DNA of 51,760 nucleotides from Asticcacaulis sp. UBA2476 (GCA_002342035.1 DDPE01000016.1:1-51760); one strand, 5' to 3'. Numbered from the stretch's first letter, positions 14,773 to 23,888 are shown. Notes: generated by a model from the sequence alone, not told the origin. Made by a program: numbers and translations.

Positions 14773-16089
14773 TTAGGCCCTGCGGCGTAATGGCGGCAGG
14801 GTTGAGCGGGCATAACCAGCCGGCGGGGCGGTTTCCAGCAAGACCTGTTCCTTGATGGCGCGGGGCTCACCAAACAGATGGCCCTGACCATAGCCGATAT
14901 CGGCTTCGAGCACGTCAACGACCTGACGCTCAGACTCGATCTTTTCGGCAATGACTTCGATGCCGTAACGCGCCAGCAGCGAGGCGTAATCACCAGCGTG
15001 AATATCCTTGAGGAACTTCATGGCCGGGCGACCGTCGATGTCGAGCAACTGCTCCATCAACAGCTTGGCCGAAATCTTGACAAAGCGCACGTCTGAGCGT
15101 TGCAGGTCATGAACGTCGAAATCAATCGTCGTGACCTTATCGATCGAGAAGCGGAAGCCGAGATCGGCCAGCTTGGCCATATTGCGGGCCTCAGCCGATC
15201 CGCGGGCGATAAAGGCATCCTGACCCAGTTCAAAAATCAGCGCGCCGGACAGGTCTCTGTTTTCCTTAAGGAACTCCAGAAACTGCGGGAAAAAGCTGTC
15301 GTCACGCAGGGTCGAGAGCGAGATATTGCAGAAAATACCAATGCGGCGGTCGTTCTTGGCCAGTTTGCGCACAATCTGCACGCAGCGGAACAGCAACAGA
15401 TTGTCAATCGACGGCAGCAGACCTTCGGGTTCGGCCACGGTCAGATATTCCGCCGGCATCATCACGCGACCGGTCTCATCGCGCAGACGCGAAAAGCTTT
15501 CGTAAAACACAGTCTTACGCTGTGGCAGGGACACGACGGGTTGCAGATAGAGATCAACACGGTTCTCAATCAGGGCCTCACGCACGGTCTCGATCAGGGC
15601 TATGGCCTGCTGTTCCTTAGCGGACATCTGACGCACGGCCTCGGCAGCATTGGGGCCGCGTGCATAACTTGGCTGCGCGCTTGGGGCGGGCGCACGGTTC
15701 TGCCATTCATTCAAGCGATCTTCGATGCTCTCACCCAGCTTAAGCACCAGGCCCTCCAGCATTTTGACTTCACTGGTCAGTTCTTCGGTGCGGGTGGTGC
15801 GCTGGTGCTGCACACTGTCGGCCAGATCGAGCATGTCTTTTTGGGTGGCGTCAATGGCTTCGACCATCAGGCGATGGGCTTCGCGTACCCGGTCGAGGTC
15901 CTTATCAATGCGGGCGGCCATCAGCTTTTGGCCGACAAACACATGGAACCCGGTACACAGGCCCATGGTGCCCAGAAACGCCGCTACGCATGCACCGCCG
16001 TCTGAGCCGCCGCGCCACAACAGGGCGGCTACCGTCAACGACAGAAAGATGTAGGTGCCCATCAACAGGGCAGGGGTGGCTCTAGCCAT
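14773..16089 (-). CDS. tipF: TipF-like flagellar positioning protein with degenerate EAL domain
   Basis: 438 residues. Two membrane segments at the N-terminus (about 7-24 and 31-52) are followed by a coiled-coil stretch (about 60-125), a short Ala/Pro linker and an EAL domain. The EAL signature has become ESF (YESFSRL, about residue 197), the DDFG-type motif reads SIDKV, and the late motif is IAEKIE instead of IAEGVE. Cyclic-di-GMP hydrolysis is therefore unlikely while binding may remain, as described for Caulobacter TipF, which places the flagellum at the new pole. The ATG at 16089 is chosen over a GTG 24 nt upstream because an AGGA lies before it. A response regulator gene precedes it on the same strand. 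Confidence 0.82.
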   Translation of the reverse strand: MARATPALLMGTYIFLSLTVAALLWRGGSDGGACVAAFLGTMGLCTGFHVFVGQKLMAARIDKDLDRVREAHRLMVEAIDATQKDMLDLADSVQHQRTTRTEELTSEVKMLEGLVLKLGESIEDRLNEWQNRAPAPSAQPSYARGPNAAEAVRQMSAKEQQAIALIETVREALIENRVDLYLQPVVSLPQRKTVFYESFSRLRDETGRVMMPAEYLTVAEPEGLLPSIDNLLLFRCVQIVRKLAKNDRRIGIFCNISLSTLRDDSFFPQFLEFLKENRDLSGALIFELGQDAFIARGSAEARNMAKLADLGFRFSIDKVTTIDFDVHDLQRSDVRFVKISAKLLMEQLLDIDGRPAMKFLKDIHAGDYASLLARYGIEVIAEKIESERQVVDVLEADIGYGQGHLFGEPRAIKEQVLLETAPPAGYARSTLPPLRRRA

Positions 16090-16187
16090 GAATGCGTGGT
16101 CCTGAAGAATCACTAATACGCGTACAGCGCACTATGGGGTGATTTTCATCTGACGCAAAGTGCGGCGTTAACTTTTGGGTTTTAAGC

Positions 16188-16682
16188 CTAAAACATACCG
16201 TCGGTATTGCGCCGGTAAGGGCCTTTGTAGCCTTCATCGGTCTTTCGCCGGCGATCCGGCCCGAAATAGTTTGAGCAGCGGATAAACGGACGCGGACGCA
16301 TGATGATGGTGTCGATCCGCCCCAACAGAGCACGCGCCGTCAGCGGCTTGACCACAAATTCATTGACCCCGGCATCGCGGGCTTCCATCACGCGGCTTTT
16401 TTCGGAATGACCGGTGATCATCACTACCGGCAGATAAGGGTTGGGGCTGTCGCTGGAATTACGCAGCATGCGGGTAAATTCAACCCCGTCGATCGGCTGC
16501 ATGTTGAAATCGACAATCGCAATGTCGGCTTCGTATTGCCGCAGCATCTCCAGGGCCTCGGCACCGTCGCGCGCTTCGCGGATATTACGCAGACCCGTGC
16601 CTTTGAGGATAGCCATGACGATTGAGCGCATGTGCTGATTGTCTTCAACCAGCAGAATTTTAAGGGCACTATAATCAGTCAT
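16188..16682 (-). CDS. Receiver-domain protein with Arg-rich C-terminal tail
   Basis: 164 residues. The receiver domain (about 8-128) has E13/D14, phosphoacceptor D58 (IVDFNMQP), T90 and K112, so it looks competent for phosphorylation. After the receiver comes a basic tail with RPRPFIR, YFGPDRRRK and YRRN. Such tails recur in alphaproteobacterial stand-alone receivers. Arg-rich tails bind cyclic-di-GMP in the Caulobacter Cle proteins, but I cannot show that this protein belongs to that group. It is about 100 nt upstream of tipF on the same strand, which makes a link to flagellar or polarity control plausible. Confidence 0.88.
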   Translation of the reverse strand: MTDYSALKILLVEDNQHMRSIVMAILKGTGLRNIREARDGAEALEMLRQYEADIAIVDFNMQPIDGVEFTRMLRNSSDSPNPYLPVVMITGHSEKSRVMEARDAGVNEFVVKPLTARALLGRIDTIIMRPRPFIRCSNYFGPDRRRKTDEGYKGPYRRNTDGMF

Positions 16683-16950
16683 GACACATAAGTCCGTTCT
16701 GCCTCAACACGGCAGATGATTTAACTTGAAATCTAAAAAGGAGGTACGCGTTACTGATGGGATCGGCACCGTTCGTTTTAGAAACTGAAGGGGCGATCCG
16801 TGCCAGCGGTTAAGCAAACCCGTCCTAAAGATCAAGTGTGGCGCACACATATTGTCGCTGATTGAGCATGGTGGACACAATATTTCCATAAAATGTGACG
16901 CATTTTGCAATAGTATGCGCTCTTGATGGCGAATTTGACGCCAATTGGTC

Positions 16951-17811
16951 TCAGGCGGTGACCATCAGGCTGGGGTCGAGCGCCCGGTCACGCCACTTGA
17001 GTCGCCAGCACAGATGCGGGCCGGTGGCGCGGCCTTTGGCGCCGACATAGCCGATCAACTCGCCTTTTGGGATCAACTGGCCTTTGGTGACAAACAGTTG
17101 CGACAGGTGCAGGTACATGGAAATCACCCCCTGACCGTGATCGATCAGGATCAGGCCACCTTCAAAGTGCAGATCAGGCTCCGCCAGCACCACCCGCCCG
17201 GTCTGAGGGGCATGAACCGGCGTGCCAACGGGAGCGGCCATATCATAACCATAGTGCGGCCGCGACGGCACGCCGTTTAAGATGCGCTGATTACCAAACG
17301 TGCCGGACACGCGGTAGATATCGAGCGGCCAGCTAAAGCCATCCCGGAACCAGTCGGCATCTTCACGGTGGGCAAAGGCTTCGTTCTTGAGTGCCACCTC
17401 AGCGGCGATACGCTCCAACAGGGCCGGATCGCTGGGGGTGACGGTATTTTGCGGCAGGCCATCAACGCGTTGCACGTCATAGGTAGCAGGGTAGATTTCG
17501 CAGGTCGTCTTTTGGTACTGGCCGGAGACGGGGCCTTTTAGTTCGATCAGGCACTGGGGCGGGCTGTCGCGATCAAAGCCTATGAAAAAGCTGCCGATAT
17601 CAGAGGCTTTGGTGCGCCATTCCCCGTCCACCCAGACATCGGCGTGGGGATCGGCCTGGCCTATGGCATAGCCGCCCTGCTTAAAACGGCCGCGAAGGTT
17701 TAAGGTGCGAGGGATCAGGGGCACCGCATAGGCGGGCATGGCCGCAAGGCCCATCAGGCCTGCGGCTTTCAAAACGTGTCTACGGTTCAGCGCTCGTTCT
17801 GGGCTTTCCAT
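16951..17811 (-). CDS. M23-family (LytM-type) peptidase, probably Tat-exported
   Basis: 286 residues, likely a periplasmic murein endopeptidase or LytM-type regulator. The N-terminus has LNRRHVLKAAG followed by a hydrophobic segment, a twin-arginine-like signal. The C-terminal LytM domain keeps HxxxD (H186, D190) and H235 in YLHLS. The final HxH motif is HLC (H266, C268), so the third zinc ligand is Cys instead of His. That may still bind zinc, or may mark an inactive form; I recall similar HLCW sequences in relatives. The gene overlaps the 3' end of the DUF2093 gene by 25 nt and is the last gene of a minus-strand run from xseA. Confidence 0.88.
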   Translation of the reverse strand: MESPERALNRRHVLKAAGLMGLAAMPAYAVPLIPRTLNLRGRFKQGGYAIGQADPHADVWVDGEWRTKASDIGSFFIGFDRDSPPQCLIELKGPVSGQYQKTTCEIYPATYDVQRVDGLPQNTVTPSDPALLERIAAEVALKNEAFAHREDADWFRDGFSWPLDIYRVSGTFGNQRILNGVPSRPHYGYDMAAPVGTPVHAPQTGRVVLAEPDLHFEGGLILIDHGQGVISMYLHLSQLFVTKGQLIPKGELIGYVGAKGRATGPHLCWRLKWRDRALDPSLMVTA

Positions 17812-18005
17812 CGGGCCGTGGCTTCTTCAGGGCCGGCATAGGCTTCCTGAGCGGTGGGGTTCCAGTAGCGCAAGGCCTCCAGCGGGATTTGCTTGCCCGA
17901 TACGGCGCAGATGACGAACTTGCCGGGCTTCATGACGACATATTCGCCGTCGCCATAGTGCAGAACGGCCTGATCGGGCAGGGGGGAAGGGGTGTGCATA
18001 TTCAT
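17787..18005 (-). CDS. DUF2093 family small protein
   Basis: 72 residues. The core (LHYGDGEYVVMKPGKFVIC, then SGKQIPLEALRYWN) matches the DUF2093 pattern of Alphaproteobacteria. Function unknown; no signal or membrane segment. It lies between xseA (27 nt upstream) and the M23 peptidase gene (25-nt overlap), a frequent gene order in this class, and is probably co-transcribed with both. Confidence 0.88.
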   Translation of the reverse strand: MNMHTPSPLPDQAVLHYGDGEYVVMKPGKFVICAVSGKQIPLEALRYWNPTAQEAYAGPEEATARWKAQNER

Positions 18006-18032
18006 TATCGTAATATAGGGGCAGATGGCGGC

Positions 18033-19553
18033 CTAAAACAAGCTCCCCTGATCCGAAGACGGGGGCGGTGTGACTTTTTTGGGCGCGGGCTTGGGCAAAG
18101 ACGTTTGCGGTGGTACCTCGGTGGTGGCGACCACATCGACGATGCCGTCCTTGAAATGCAGTTCCAGCGCATCGTTGGGGTTCACGGCGGTGGCAGACGT
18201 TACCAGAGTGCCATCTTTGCGGTGTATGCGCGCAAAACCCAGGTTTAAGGGCCGGTCAGGGTTCAGGCTTTGGCGCAATTGCTCAAGGGATGACAGCCGA
18301 TCGTGGCGTTGTGTCAACTGGCGCTGCACGGCGTCATCCATACGCTGCGCCAAGGCTGGCAGGCGCGCGTGAGATTCGGCTAAGGTTACACGGCGGGCAA
18401 GGGCGGCCAGGGCACGGGTGGATAACTGTGTCACCTGATCGCGTTTAAGCGCCTGCGGGCGGGTCAATAGGGCCGGACTAAAGCGCCCCGCCACCCGCAC
18501 AAAACCGGTTTCATGCAGGTTTAAGTTTTTCAAGAGGCCGCCATCCAGACGATGGGCGATGTAATCGAGGCGTTGCTGGGCGGAGTTGATCAGATCCTGC
18601 GGCTTGGGCAGCGCGCGGCTCAACAGCGTCACCCGTTCGCGGCGGCTTTCCATAGCCCGCCCGAAGGTGCCAACCCGGCGGCGCTCAAGATCAAGCAAGA
18701 AACCTTTGAGTTCGCTCAACACCGGTGTCGCCATCTCGGCCGCCCCTGTGGGGGTGGGTGCGCGCCGGTCAGAAACGAAATCAATCAGGGTGGTGTCGGT
18801 TTCGTGGCCAACGGCGGAAATGATCGGGATGGGGCAGGCGGCGACGGCCCGCGCCAGAGCTTCATCATTGAATGGCCACAGATCCTCGACCGAGCCACCG
18901 CCGCGGGCGATAATCAGCACGTCCGGTTTAGGGGCTTCACCAGTCTCAAAGCCTTTGATCGCGCGGATCACCTGCGCCGGTGCGGCATCGCCCTGAACCA
19001 CCACCGGCCAGACTATAACCCGGCATGGCCAGCGGTCGCGGATACGGTGCAGGATATCGCGGATCACCGCCCCGGTGGGCGAGGTGATGACGCCGATGGT
19101 TTTGGGCGCGAACGGCAGAGGCTTTTTGCGGGCCGGATCAAACAGCCCCTCCGCATTAAGTTTCCCTTTGAGCCGCTCTAGCTGGGCCAGCAGCGCGCCC
19201 ATACCCGCGGCCTCAAGCGACTCTATGACGATCTGGTACTTGGATGAGGCCGGAAAGGTCGTGATCTTGCCCGTCACAATGACCTCAAGCCCCATTTCCG
19301 GCTGGGCTTTCAAACGACCGACATTGCCTTTCCAGATGACGCCGTCGATGGCGGCGCGGTCGTCCTTGAGCGTCAGGTAAACGTGGCCCGACGAATGGCG
19401 CGTGACCTTGGAAATCTCAGCCCGCACCCGCACATGGTCGTAAGTGGTCTCTAAGGTGCGTTTCAGCGCCCCTGCCAGTTCGGATACCGAATAGGGTGCG
19501 GCGTTAGTGGGTTCAGCAGGCGATTCGGGCGGGGGGAGAAGGTCGTTAGGCAT
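18033..19553 (-). CDS. xseA: Exodeoxyribonuclease VII large subunit
   Basis: Catalytic and DNA-binding subunit of exonuclease VII, which degrades single-stranded DNA in both directions. 506 residues. An N-terminal OB-fold (YSVSELAGALKRTLE, then HVYLTLKD) precedes the conserved catalytic core with GVITSPTGAVIRDI, ARGGGSVEDLWPFNDE and SAVGHETDTTLIDFVSD, then a long coiled-coil and a short C-terminal domain. The small subunit gene xseB is not in the window. The start is the ATG at 19553. It lies 57 nt downstream of the TadG-like gene. Confidence 0.97.
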   Translation of the reverse strand: MPNDLLPPPESPAEPTNAAPYSVSELAGALKRTLETTYDHVRVRAEISKVTRHSSGHVYLTLKDDRAAIDGVIWKGNVGRLKAQPEMGLEVIVTGKITTFPASSKYQIVIESLEAAGMGALLAQLERLKGKLNAEGLFDPARKKPLPFAPKTIGVITSPTGAVIRDILHRIRDRWPCRVIVWPVVVQGDAAPAQVIRAIKGFETGEAPKPDVLIIARGGGSVEDLWPFNDEALARAVAACPIPIISAVGHETDTTLIDFVSDRRAPTPTGAAEMATPVLSELKGFLLDLERRRVGTFGRAMESRRERVTLLSRALPKPQDLINSAQQRLDYIAHRLDGGLLKNLNLHETGFVRVAGRFSPALLTRPQALKRDQVTQLSTRALAALARRVTLAESHARLPALAQRMDDAVQRQLTQRHDRLSSLEQLRQSLNPDRPLNLGFARIHRKDGTLVTSATAVNPNDALELHFKDGIVDVVATTEVPPQTSLPKPAPKKVTPPPSSDQGSLF

Positions 19554-19610
19554 GACTTCTGTTTATTCTGCGCCGAACGGGCTGTCTACATGAAGGATGG
19601 TGACGCCACA

Positions 19611-21260
19611 TCAGCCCACCAAGGCGGCGCCCGAACAGCGCAGGCCGTGGACCTGAACGTCGGCTTCGCCCAGACCAATGCCGAGCGTCCCCAAAAGCGC
19701 ATTGAGCACCCCGTCGATCAGGGGGGCGGCAAAGCTCAGCAGCGATCCGATCGCGGACACTGCGGGGCCCACCTTTATCTTAATGCCGGCTAAAACGACG
19801 GTCAGATCAACCTTATCGACCAGAGATTGGGTCAGGCTTTGGACGGCATCATCGGTTTTGACGGTCTTGATGGTGTGGTTTTTGATATCGTCGGCTGTGA
19901 AGGCCTGCGATTTCCAAGTCTCGCCGCCCAGTTTGATCTGGGCCTTGGCGGTGGCGCTGATGACGGGGATGCCCAAGGCGCTGATGTTGACCAAAGTGGC
20001 GTCATTGACGGTCAGGGATTTCTTGAAATTATTGAGATCGGCCACATTGATTTCGCCGATATTGACCTGACCGATGCTGGGGCGCACACTTAATGTCACG
20101 CTTTTTGAGCCTGTGCAGGTGATGCTGTGAAGTTTAGCCTCGCCGGACGCCAGTTCCACAAATATCGGCACCTTAAGCGCCTTCACCCCCAGTGCGCTTA
20201 ACACCGATCCGACACCGCCGATGGAGGCTTCGACATAAAGCCGGGTCTGGGCAGTGCGGATGATGGGCTCACCTGAGCGTGTGACGGTGATCCACGGCGA
20301 TGCATTGGGCCGCTCCCCTATGGCCAGCCAGACCTTGAGGGCGCTTAAACTGGGCACCTCAGACGACAGGTTCAACTCGACCTGACGGTTTTTGTTGGCG
20401 GTGGTCAGCATGGCGTTCACCAGCGACAGGGAATCGACCGAAACGCCTGAGTCCGGCCCGCCCTTGATGTAGTCCTGATCGCCGTAGACCCCCAGATCGA
20501 TCAGGTCATTCAGCTTGATTTTGGTGTCCTTGATGTTGGTGGCGGCCAGAACCTTTAACGGGCCGCGGGCATTGAGATCGACCTCTTCGGCCAGCAGATT
20601 GAGCGCGTCACCCAGTTTTACCTCGGCGTTCAGGGTGTCATCGAAACTGGCGGCATCCAGCGCAACGGTTTCATGCAGGGCCCTGACATAACTCAACAAA
20701 TCCACCCGCGCGCTGACCAGGTGATTGTAATCCATCACGGTCAGGCTGACGCTGGAGCCGGTCAGGCCGCTCAGCAGACTGTTGAGCAGGCCACCGTTGA
20801 GCGAAGCCAGCCGCGACCCGATACTAAACGCAGCCAGTTGCGTCTGGCTGGCCGTAGCCATGCGGCTGATGGTGATGGAGGGTTTGTCCAGCAGCACCTG
20901 CCCGAAATAGAGCGGGGCCTGAGCCGTTAAGGTGACGCGCGCGGCATTGGCCGAGGTCAGGGCCGTGGTCTTAAAGCGGTTGCCGTGGCTGAGGGCCTGA
21001 TCATACTGACCGATTTCGGTGACCGTCGTGGTGCCGGTAAGATTGGCGGCGACGGTGGCTGATGCGGCGGCATCGGCACGGCTGAGGTCTGCGGCGGCGG
21101 TCATGGCGGCCAGATCGGCCGCGCCTTGAAGCTTACGGGTATGGAGAAATATCGAGCCGATATCGACGGCCAAAGCGGCCAGGCAGATCACCATGCTCAT
21201 CGACAATGCCATGATGATGGCCGAGGCGCCGCGTTCGTCGTTAAAGAAGCGGCGGAACAT
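19611..21260 (-). CDS. TadG-like pilus/Flp-associated protein
   Basis: 549 residues. The N-terminus has the TadG signature: DERGASAIIMALSMSM followed by a membrane helix and AVDIGSIFLHTRKLQGAADLAA, typical of Tad/Flp pilus minor components and DUF2134-type proteins. The remainder is a large predicted extracytoplasmic domain of beta-rich, Leu/Val-heavy sequence with only two late cysteines. No MIDAS-type von Willebrand motif is evident. It starts 11 nt after the TadE-like gene, so the two are surely one operon. The core tad genes (ATPase, secretin, platform) are not in this window. Confidence 0.85.
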   Translation of the reverse strand: MFRRFFNDERGASAIIMALSMSMVICLAALAVDIGSIFLHTRKLQGAADLAAMTAAADLSRADAAASATVAANLTGTTTVTEIGQYDQALSHGNRFKTTALTSANAARVTLTAQAPLYFGQVLLDKPSITISRMATASQTQLAAFSIGSRLASLNGGLLNSLLSGLTGSSVSLTVMDYNHLVSARVDLLSYVRALHETVALDAASFDDTLNAEVKLGDALNLLAEEVDLNARGPLKVLAATNIKDTKIKLNDLIDLGVYGDQDYIKGGPDSGVSVDSLSLVNAMLTTANKNRQVELNLSSEVPSLSALKVWLAIGERPNASPWITVTRSGEPIIRTAQTRLYVEASIGGVGSVLSALGVKALKVPIFVELASGEAKLHSITCTGSKSVTLSVRPSIGQVNIGEINVADLNNFKKSLTVNDATLVNISALGIPVISATAKAQIKLGGETWKSQAFTADDIKNHTIKTVKTDDAVQSLTQSLVDKVDLTVVLAGIKIKVGPAVSAIGSLLSFAAPLIDGVLNALLGTLGIGLGEADVQVHGLRCSGAALVG

Positions 21261-21271
21261 GGGAAATGCCT

Positions 21272-21772
21272 TTAATAGCCGCCGCGGGCCACGGCGGCGG
21301 TACGGGTAATGGTGGTGGGCATGCCGGGCAGGGCGCCGATCAGGTCAAAGCTGCCATCATCGGGCGTAAAGGTGATGGTGACCTGATAGGTATCGGTTTG
21401 CTCGTTAAGATTGATTGATAGATCGCCGGGCGTCATAAAGTCGTATTCGGATTTTTGAACATCAAACATGGATTGGGCGAGGCTTAGCCGTTCCGTCGCC
21501 GTGGTTCCGGCAATGGCGGCACGGGCGGAATCGTTGGCCATCTGCTGGACGGCATGGGAGGTCCAGAAATAGCCGCCATAGTCGACAATCCCTGCTAACA
21601 TAAGGATAAGGATCGGACTGATCAGGGCGAACTCGACCGCGGTGGCGGCGTGCGTGTTGCGGGCAAAATGGCGGAAAATTGAGGTTCGAGAAAAGCGCGT
21701 CCAAGGCTTTGGTCTGCGGCGGGGCCCGGACGCGCTTTTCACTTCTGAGATGTCGTCTGCGGTACGTCTCAT
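21272..21772 (-). CDS. TadE-like pseudopilin
   Basis: 166 residues. After a basic N-terminal stretch of about 40 residues comes the TadE-type segment ATAVEFALISPILILMLAGI with its characteristic Glu at the start of the helix, followed by DYGGYFWTSHAVQQMANDSARAA. The protein would be an inner-membrane pseudopilin-like component processed by a prepilin peptidase. The start at 21772 gives a rather long cytosolic leader, and a start further in cannot be excluded. A CtrA-type site lies 25-39 nt upstream of this ATG. Confidence 0.85.
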   Translation of the reverse strand: MRRTADDISEVKSASGPRRRPKPWTRFSRTSIFRHFARNTHAATAVEFALISPILILMLAGIVDYGGYFWTSHAVQQMANDSARAAIAGTTATERLSLAQSMFDVQKSEYDFMTPGDLSINLNEQTDTYQVTITFTPDDGSFDLIGALPGMPTTITRTAAVARGGY

Positions 21773-21796
21773 GCAACCATAGATAGTTGTTTTTGA

Positions 21797-21811
21797 TTAA
21801 TGCGAGATTAA
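21797..21811. promoter_or_regulatory. Candidate CtrA-binding site (TTAA-N7-TTAA)
   Basis: An exact TTAA-N7-TTAA is present (21797-21800 and 21808-21811). CtrA recognises this full site in Caulobacterales, where it controls pilus and flagellar genes. It lies just upstream of the tadE-like gene on the minus strand and about 145 nt from the divergent pirin gene. Confidence 0.5.
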
Positions 21812-21954
21812 CGCGCACGCTTTTTGACGTAACGCTCAAAAAAATATTTCGAGCGAAGGCGAAATTATGAAGAACTCCCCCATATTTGAGGTGACGTTAT
21901 TCCTGAAAAATCATAGGTTCCGTCCGTAATAGCCCCAGCATTTGAGAGGTAATC

Positions 21955-22848
21955 ATGTCTGCCGAAAATTCAGGTGTGACCGAGAGCGTTATTGATATGA
22001 TCGTGTCGCCCCGCGCCAAGGATCTGGGTGGGTTTCAGGTGCGCCGGCTGCTGCCGTTTGCCAAACGCCGCATGGTCGGGCCGTGGATATTCTTTGACCA
22101 CATGGGGCCGGTTGAGTTTGCGCCGGGCGCCGGATCGAATGTCCGGCCGCATCCGCATATCAATCTGGCGACCGTGACCTATGTGTTTGAAGGGGCGATC
22201 CTGCACCGCGATTCGGTGGGGTCGGTCGCCACGATCGTGCCGGGGGATATTAACCTGATGGTCGCCGGACGCGGGATCGTCCATTCGGAACGCGAAGTGC
22301 CGGAAACGCTTAATCAGCCGCGCCGTATGCACGGCCTGCAACTGTGGCTGGCCCTGCCCGAAGCCGATGAGGAAATTGATCCGGTATTTTTTCATTATGA
22401 TAGCGCTGTGTTGCCTGAAACTGAGATTGGTGGCGTACCGGTACGGGTCATGATGGGGCAGGCGTTTGGCGTGTCTTCGCCCGTCAAGACCTATTCGCCA
22501 ACCCTTTATGCCGAGGCGGCGCTTACTGCCGGACAAACCCTTGAACTGCCGGAAGGTGTTGATGAGATGGCGGTTTATGTCGCGGCAGGAGCCGTGTCAG
22601 TTGACGGCGTTCCGGTCGATGAGTTCCACATGGCGATCCTTAAGCGCGGAACGACGGCGACCCTGACCGCGACGGTGGATGCCCGTATCGCCATTATTGG
22701 CGGTGAGGGCATGAATGAGCGCCATATCTACTGGAACTTTATCTCCTCACGGCCGGAGCGGATCGAGCAGGCCAAGGCCGACTGGAAAGCTGGCCGGTTC
22801 CCCAAGGTGCCCGGTGACGACATCGAATTTATCCCTCTACCAGAATAG
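21955..22848 (+). CDS. Pirin-family bicupin protein
   Basis: 297 residues. The N-terminal cupin carries the pirin metal-binding residues in RPHPHINLATVTYVFEG (two His) and GRGIVHSER (His and Glu), so it should bind iron or a similar metal. Pirins act variously as quercetin dioxygenases or as protein-interaction regulators; the role here is unknown. GAGAGGT serves as ribosome-binding site. The osmC-like gene follows 8 nt downstream, and the two form an operon. Confidence 0.93.
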   Translation: MSAENSGVTESVIDMIVSPRAKDLGGFQVRRLLPFAKRRMVGPWIFFDHMGPVEFAPGAGSNVRPHPHINLATVTYVFEGAILHRDSVGSVATIVPGDINLMVAGRGIVHSEREVPETLNQPRRMHGLQLWLALPEADEEIDPVFFHYDSAVLPETEIGGVPVRVMMGQAFGVSSPVKTYSPTLYAEAALTAGQTLELPEGVDEMAVYVAAGAVSVDGVPVDEFHMAILKRGTTATLTATVDARIAIIGGEGMNERHIYWNFISSRPERIEQAKADWKAGRFPKVPGDDIEFIPLPE

Positions 22849-22856
22849 AAAACCTT

Positions 22857-23279
22857 ATGACCAAAGTTCGCGTTTATGAGACCCATGCCAGTACCTATAG
22901 TGTCGCCATTGAGGTCGGTGCCCATAGCCTGATCGGTGATGAACCGGCCGATAAGGGCGGACTGGACCTGGGGCCGTCGCCCTATGATCTGCTGACCTCT
23001 GCTTTAGGCGAATGTACGGCTATGACCGTGCGTTGGTATGCCCGAAGTCAGGGATGGCCGGTCGATCAGATTGAGGTGCGCGTCACCCACGAAAAGCGCG
23101 GACGCCAGGATGTGTTCACCAAATCCGTCCACATAACCGGCGACCTACTGAGTGATGATCAGCGCTTAAAGCTGATCGAGGTTGCGTCCAAATGTCCGGT
23201 TCAGCGCACGTTACTGGCGTCGGATACGGCGATCGAGACGGTGCCCGATATCGATGTACCGGCGCAAAATCGGGCCTGA
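22857..23279 (+). CDS. OsmC-family peroxidase-like protein
   Basis: 140 residues. The two redox cysteines typical of OsmC/Ohr proteins are visible: C53 in GECTAMTVRWYA and C113 in SKCPVQRTL. Such proteins reduce organic hydroperoxides using the reactive first cysteine. The sequence looks closer to the YhfA/OsmC branch than to Ohr, but this is a judgement from motif context. It directly follows the pirin gene. Confidence 0.92.
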   Translation: MTKVRVYETHASTYSVAIEVGAHSLIGDEPADKGGLDLGPSPYDLLTSALGECTAMTVRWYARSQGWPVDQIEVRVTHEKRGRQDVFTKSVHITGDLLSDDQRLKLIEVASKCPVQRTLLASDTAIETVPDIDVPAQNRA

Positions 23280-23651
23280 TAGCGGGCCAAAATCCCCAGT
23301 TCAAGTATATCCGTAAGCATAGAGGTGGGTGGCCATCTCTATGCCATAAGAGACGCGTTTAGACTTCAAATGCGCATTTTTACTAAAAATTTACAAATTT
23401 TAACTGATTTTATTTCACGTTTTTAACGGATTCGTCAAAAAATTAAACCATTGAAATTAAATGTAAAATTATCAAAATTAATTATTCATTTACCTTTTGG
23501 GGGTGGGTTCAAGTAAAAATTTTGACCGCTATGTTTATTTTTTGCTTTTCATTAGGGTTAATATGCGCTTTATTGCCTCACAGGCGAAAAACGCGCCGGA
23601 TTCCTCCCTCGGTAGGTGCCGAGACCGGTAACAAGTATAAGAGTTAAACCC
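23280..23651. other. AT-rich intergenic region upstream of small membrane peptide gene
   Basis: The stretch from about 23380 to 23530 is strikingly AT-rich: 23401-23460 holds 14 G/C out of 60. It contains several A and T tracts and no convincing gene. It probably contains the promoter of the small gene at 23652, and is the kind of sequence bound by nucleoid-silencing proteins. Confidence 0.5.
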
Positions 23652-23888
23652 ATGTATGAGAAAAAAGTCCTGAATGGTTATGTAGTTGGCGGCTATGCTT
23701 GCGCCTTTGCATTTAGCCTCGTGGTCTGGGGTCTGCTTTTGTTTCAGGTCACTAAGTTTGACTTGCCGTTTGATGGCGCGTTCAATGCATCCATGGCCGA
23801 TGCCAGCGTGAACCTTAGCCATCAGCAGGTTCGCAGCGACATGATCACGCGTGACACCCGTCTGCGCGCGGTGCCATCGGCGGGTTAA
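23652..23888 (+). CDS. Small single-span membrane protein, hypothetical
   Basis: 78 residues, not recognised. MYEKKVLNGY is followed by one long hydrophobic stretch (about residues 11-32), then a soluble C-terminal tail with HQQVRSDM and TRDTRLRAV. The start is placed at the ATG at 23652; the frame extends 12 codons upstream to a GTG. It stands alone after an AT-rich region. Coding status rests on the open frame and sensible membrane topology, not on homology. Confidence 0.5.
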   Translation: MYEKKVLNGYVVGGYACAFAFSLVVWGLLLFQVTKFDLPFDGAFNASMADASVNLSHQQVRSDMITRDTRLRAVPSAG

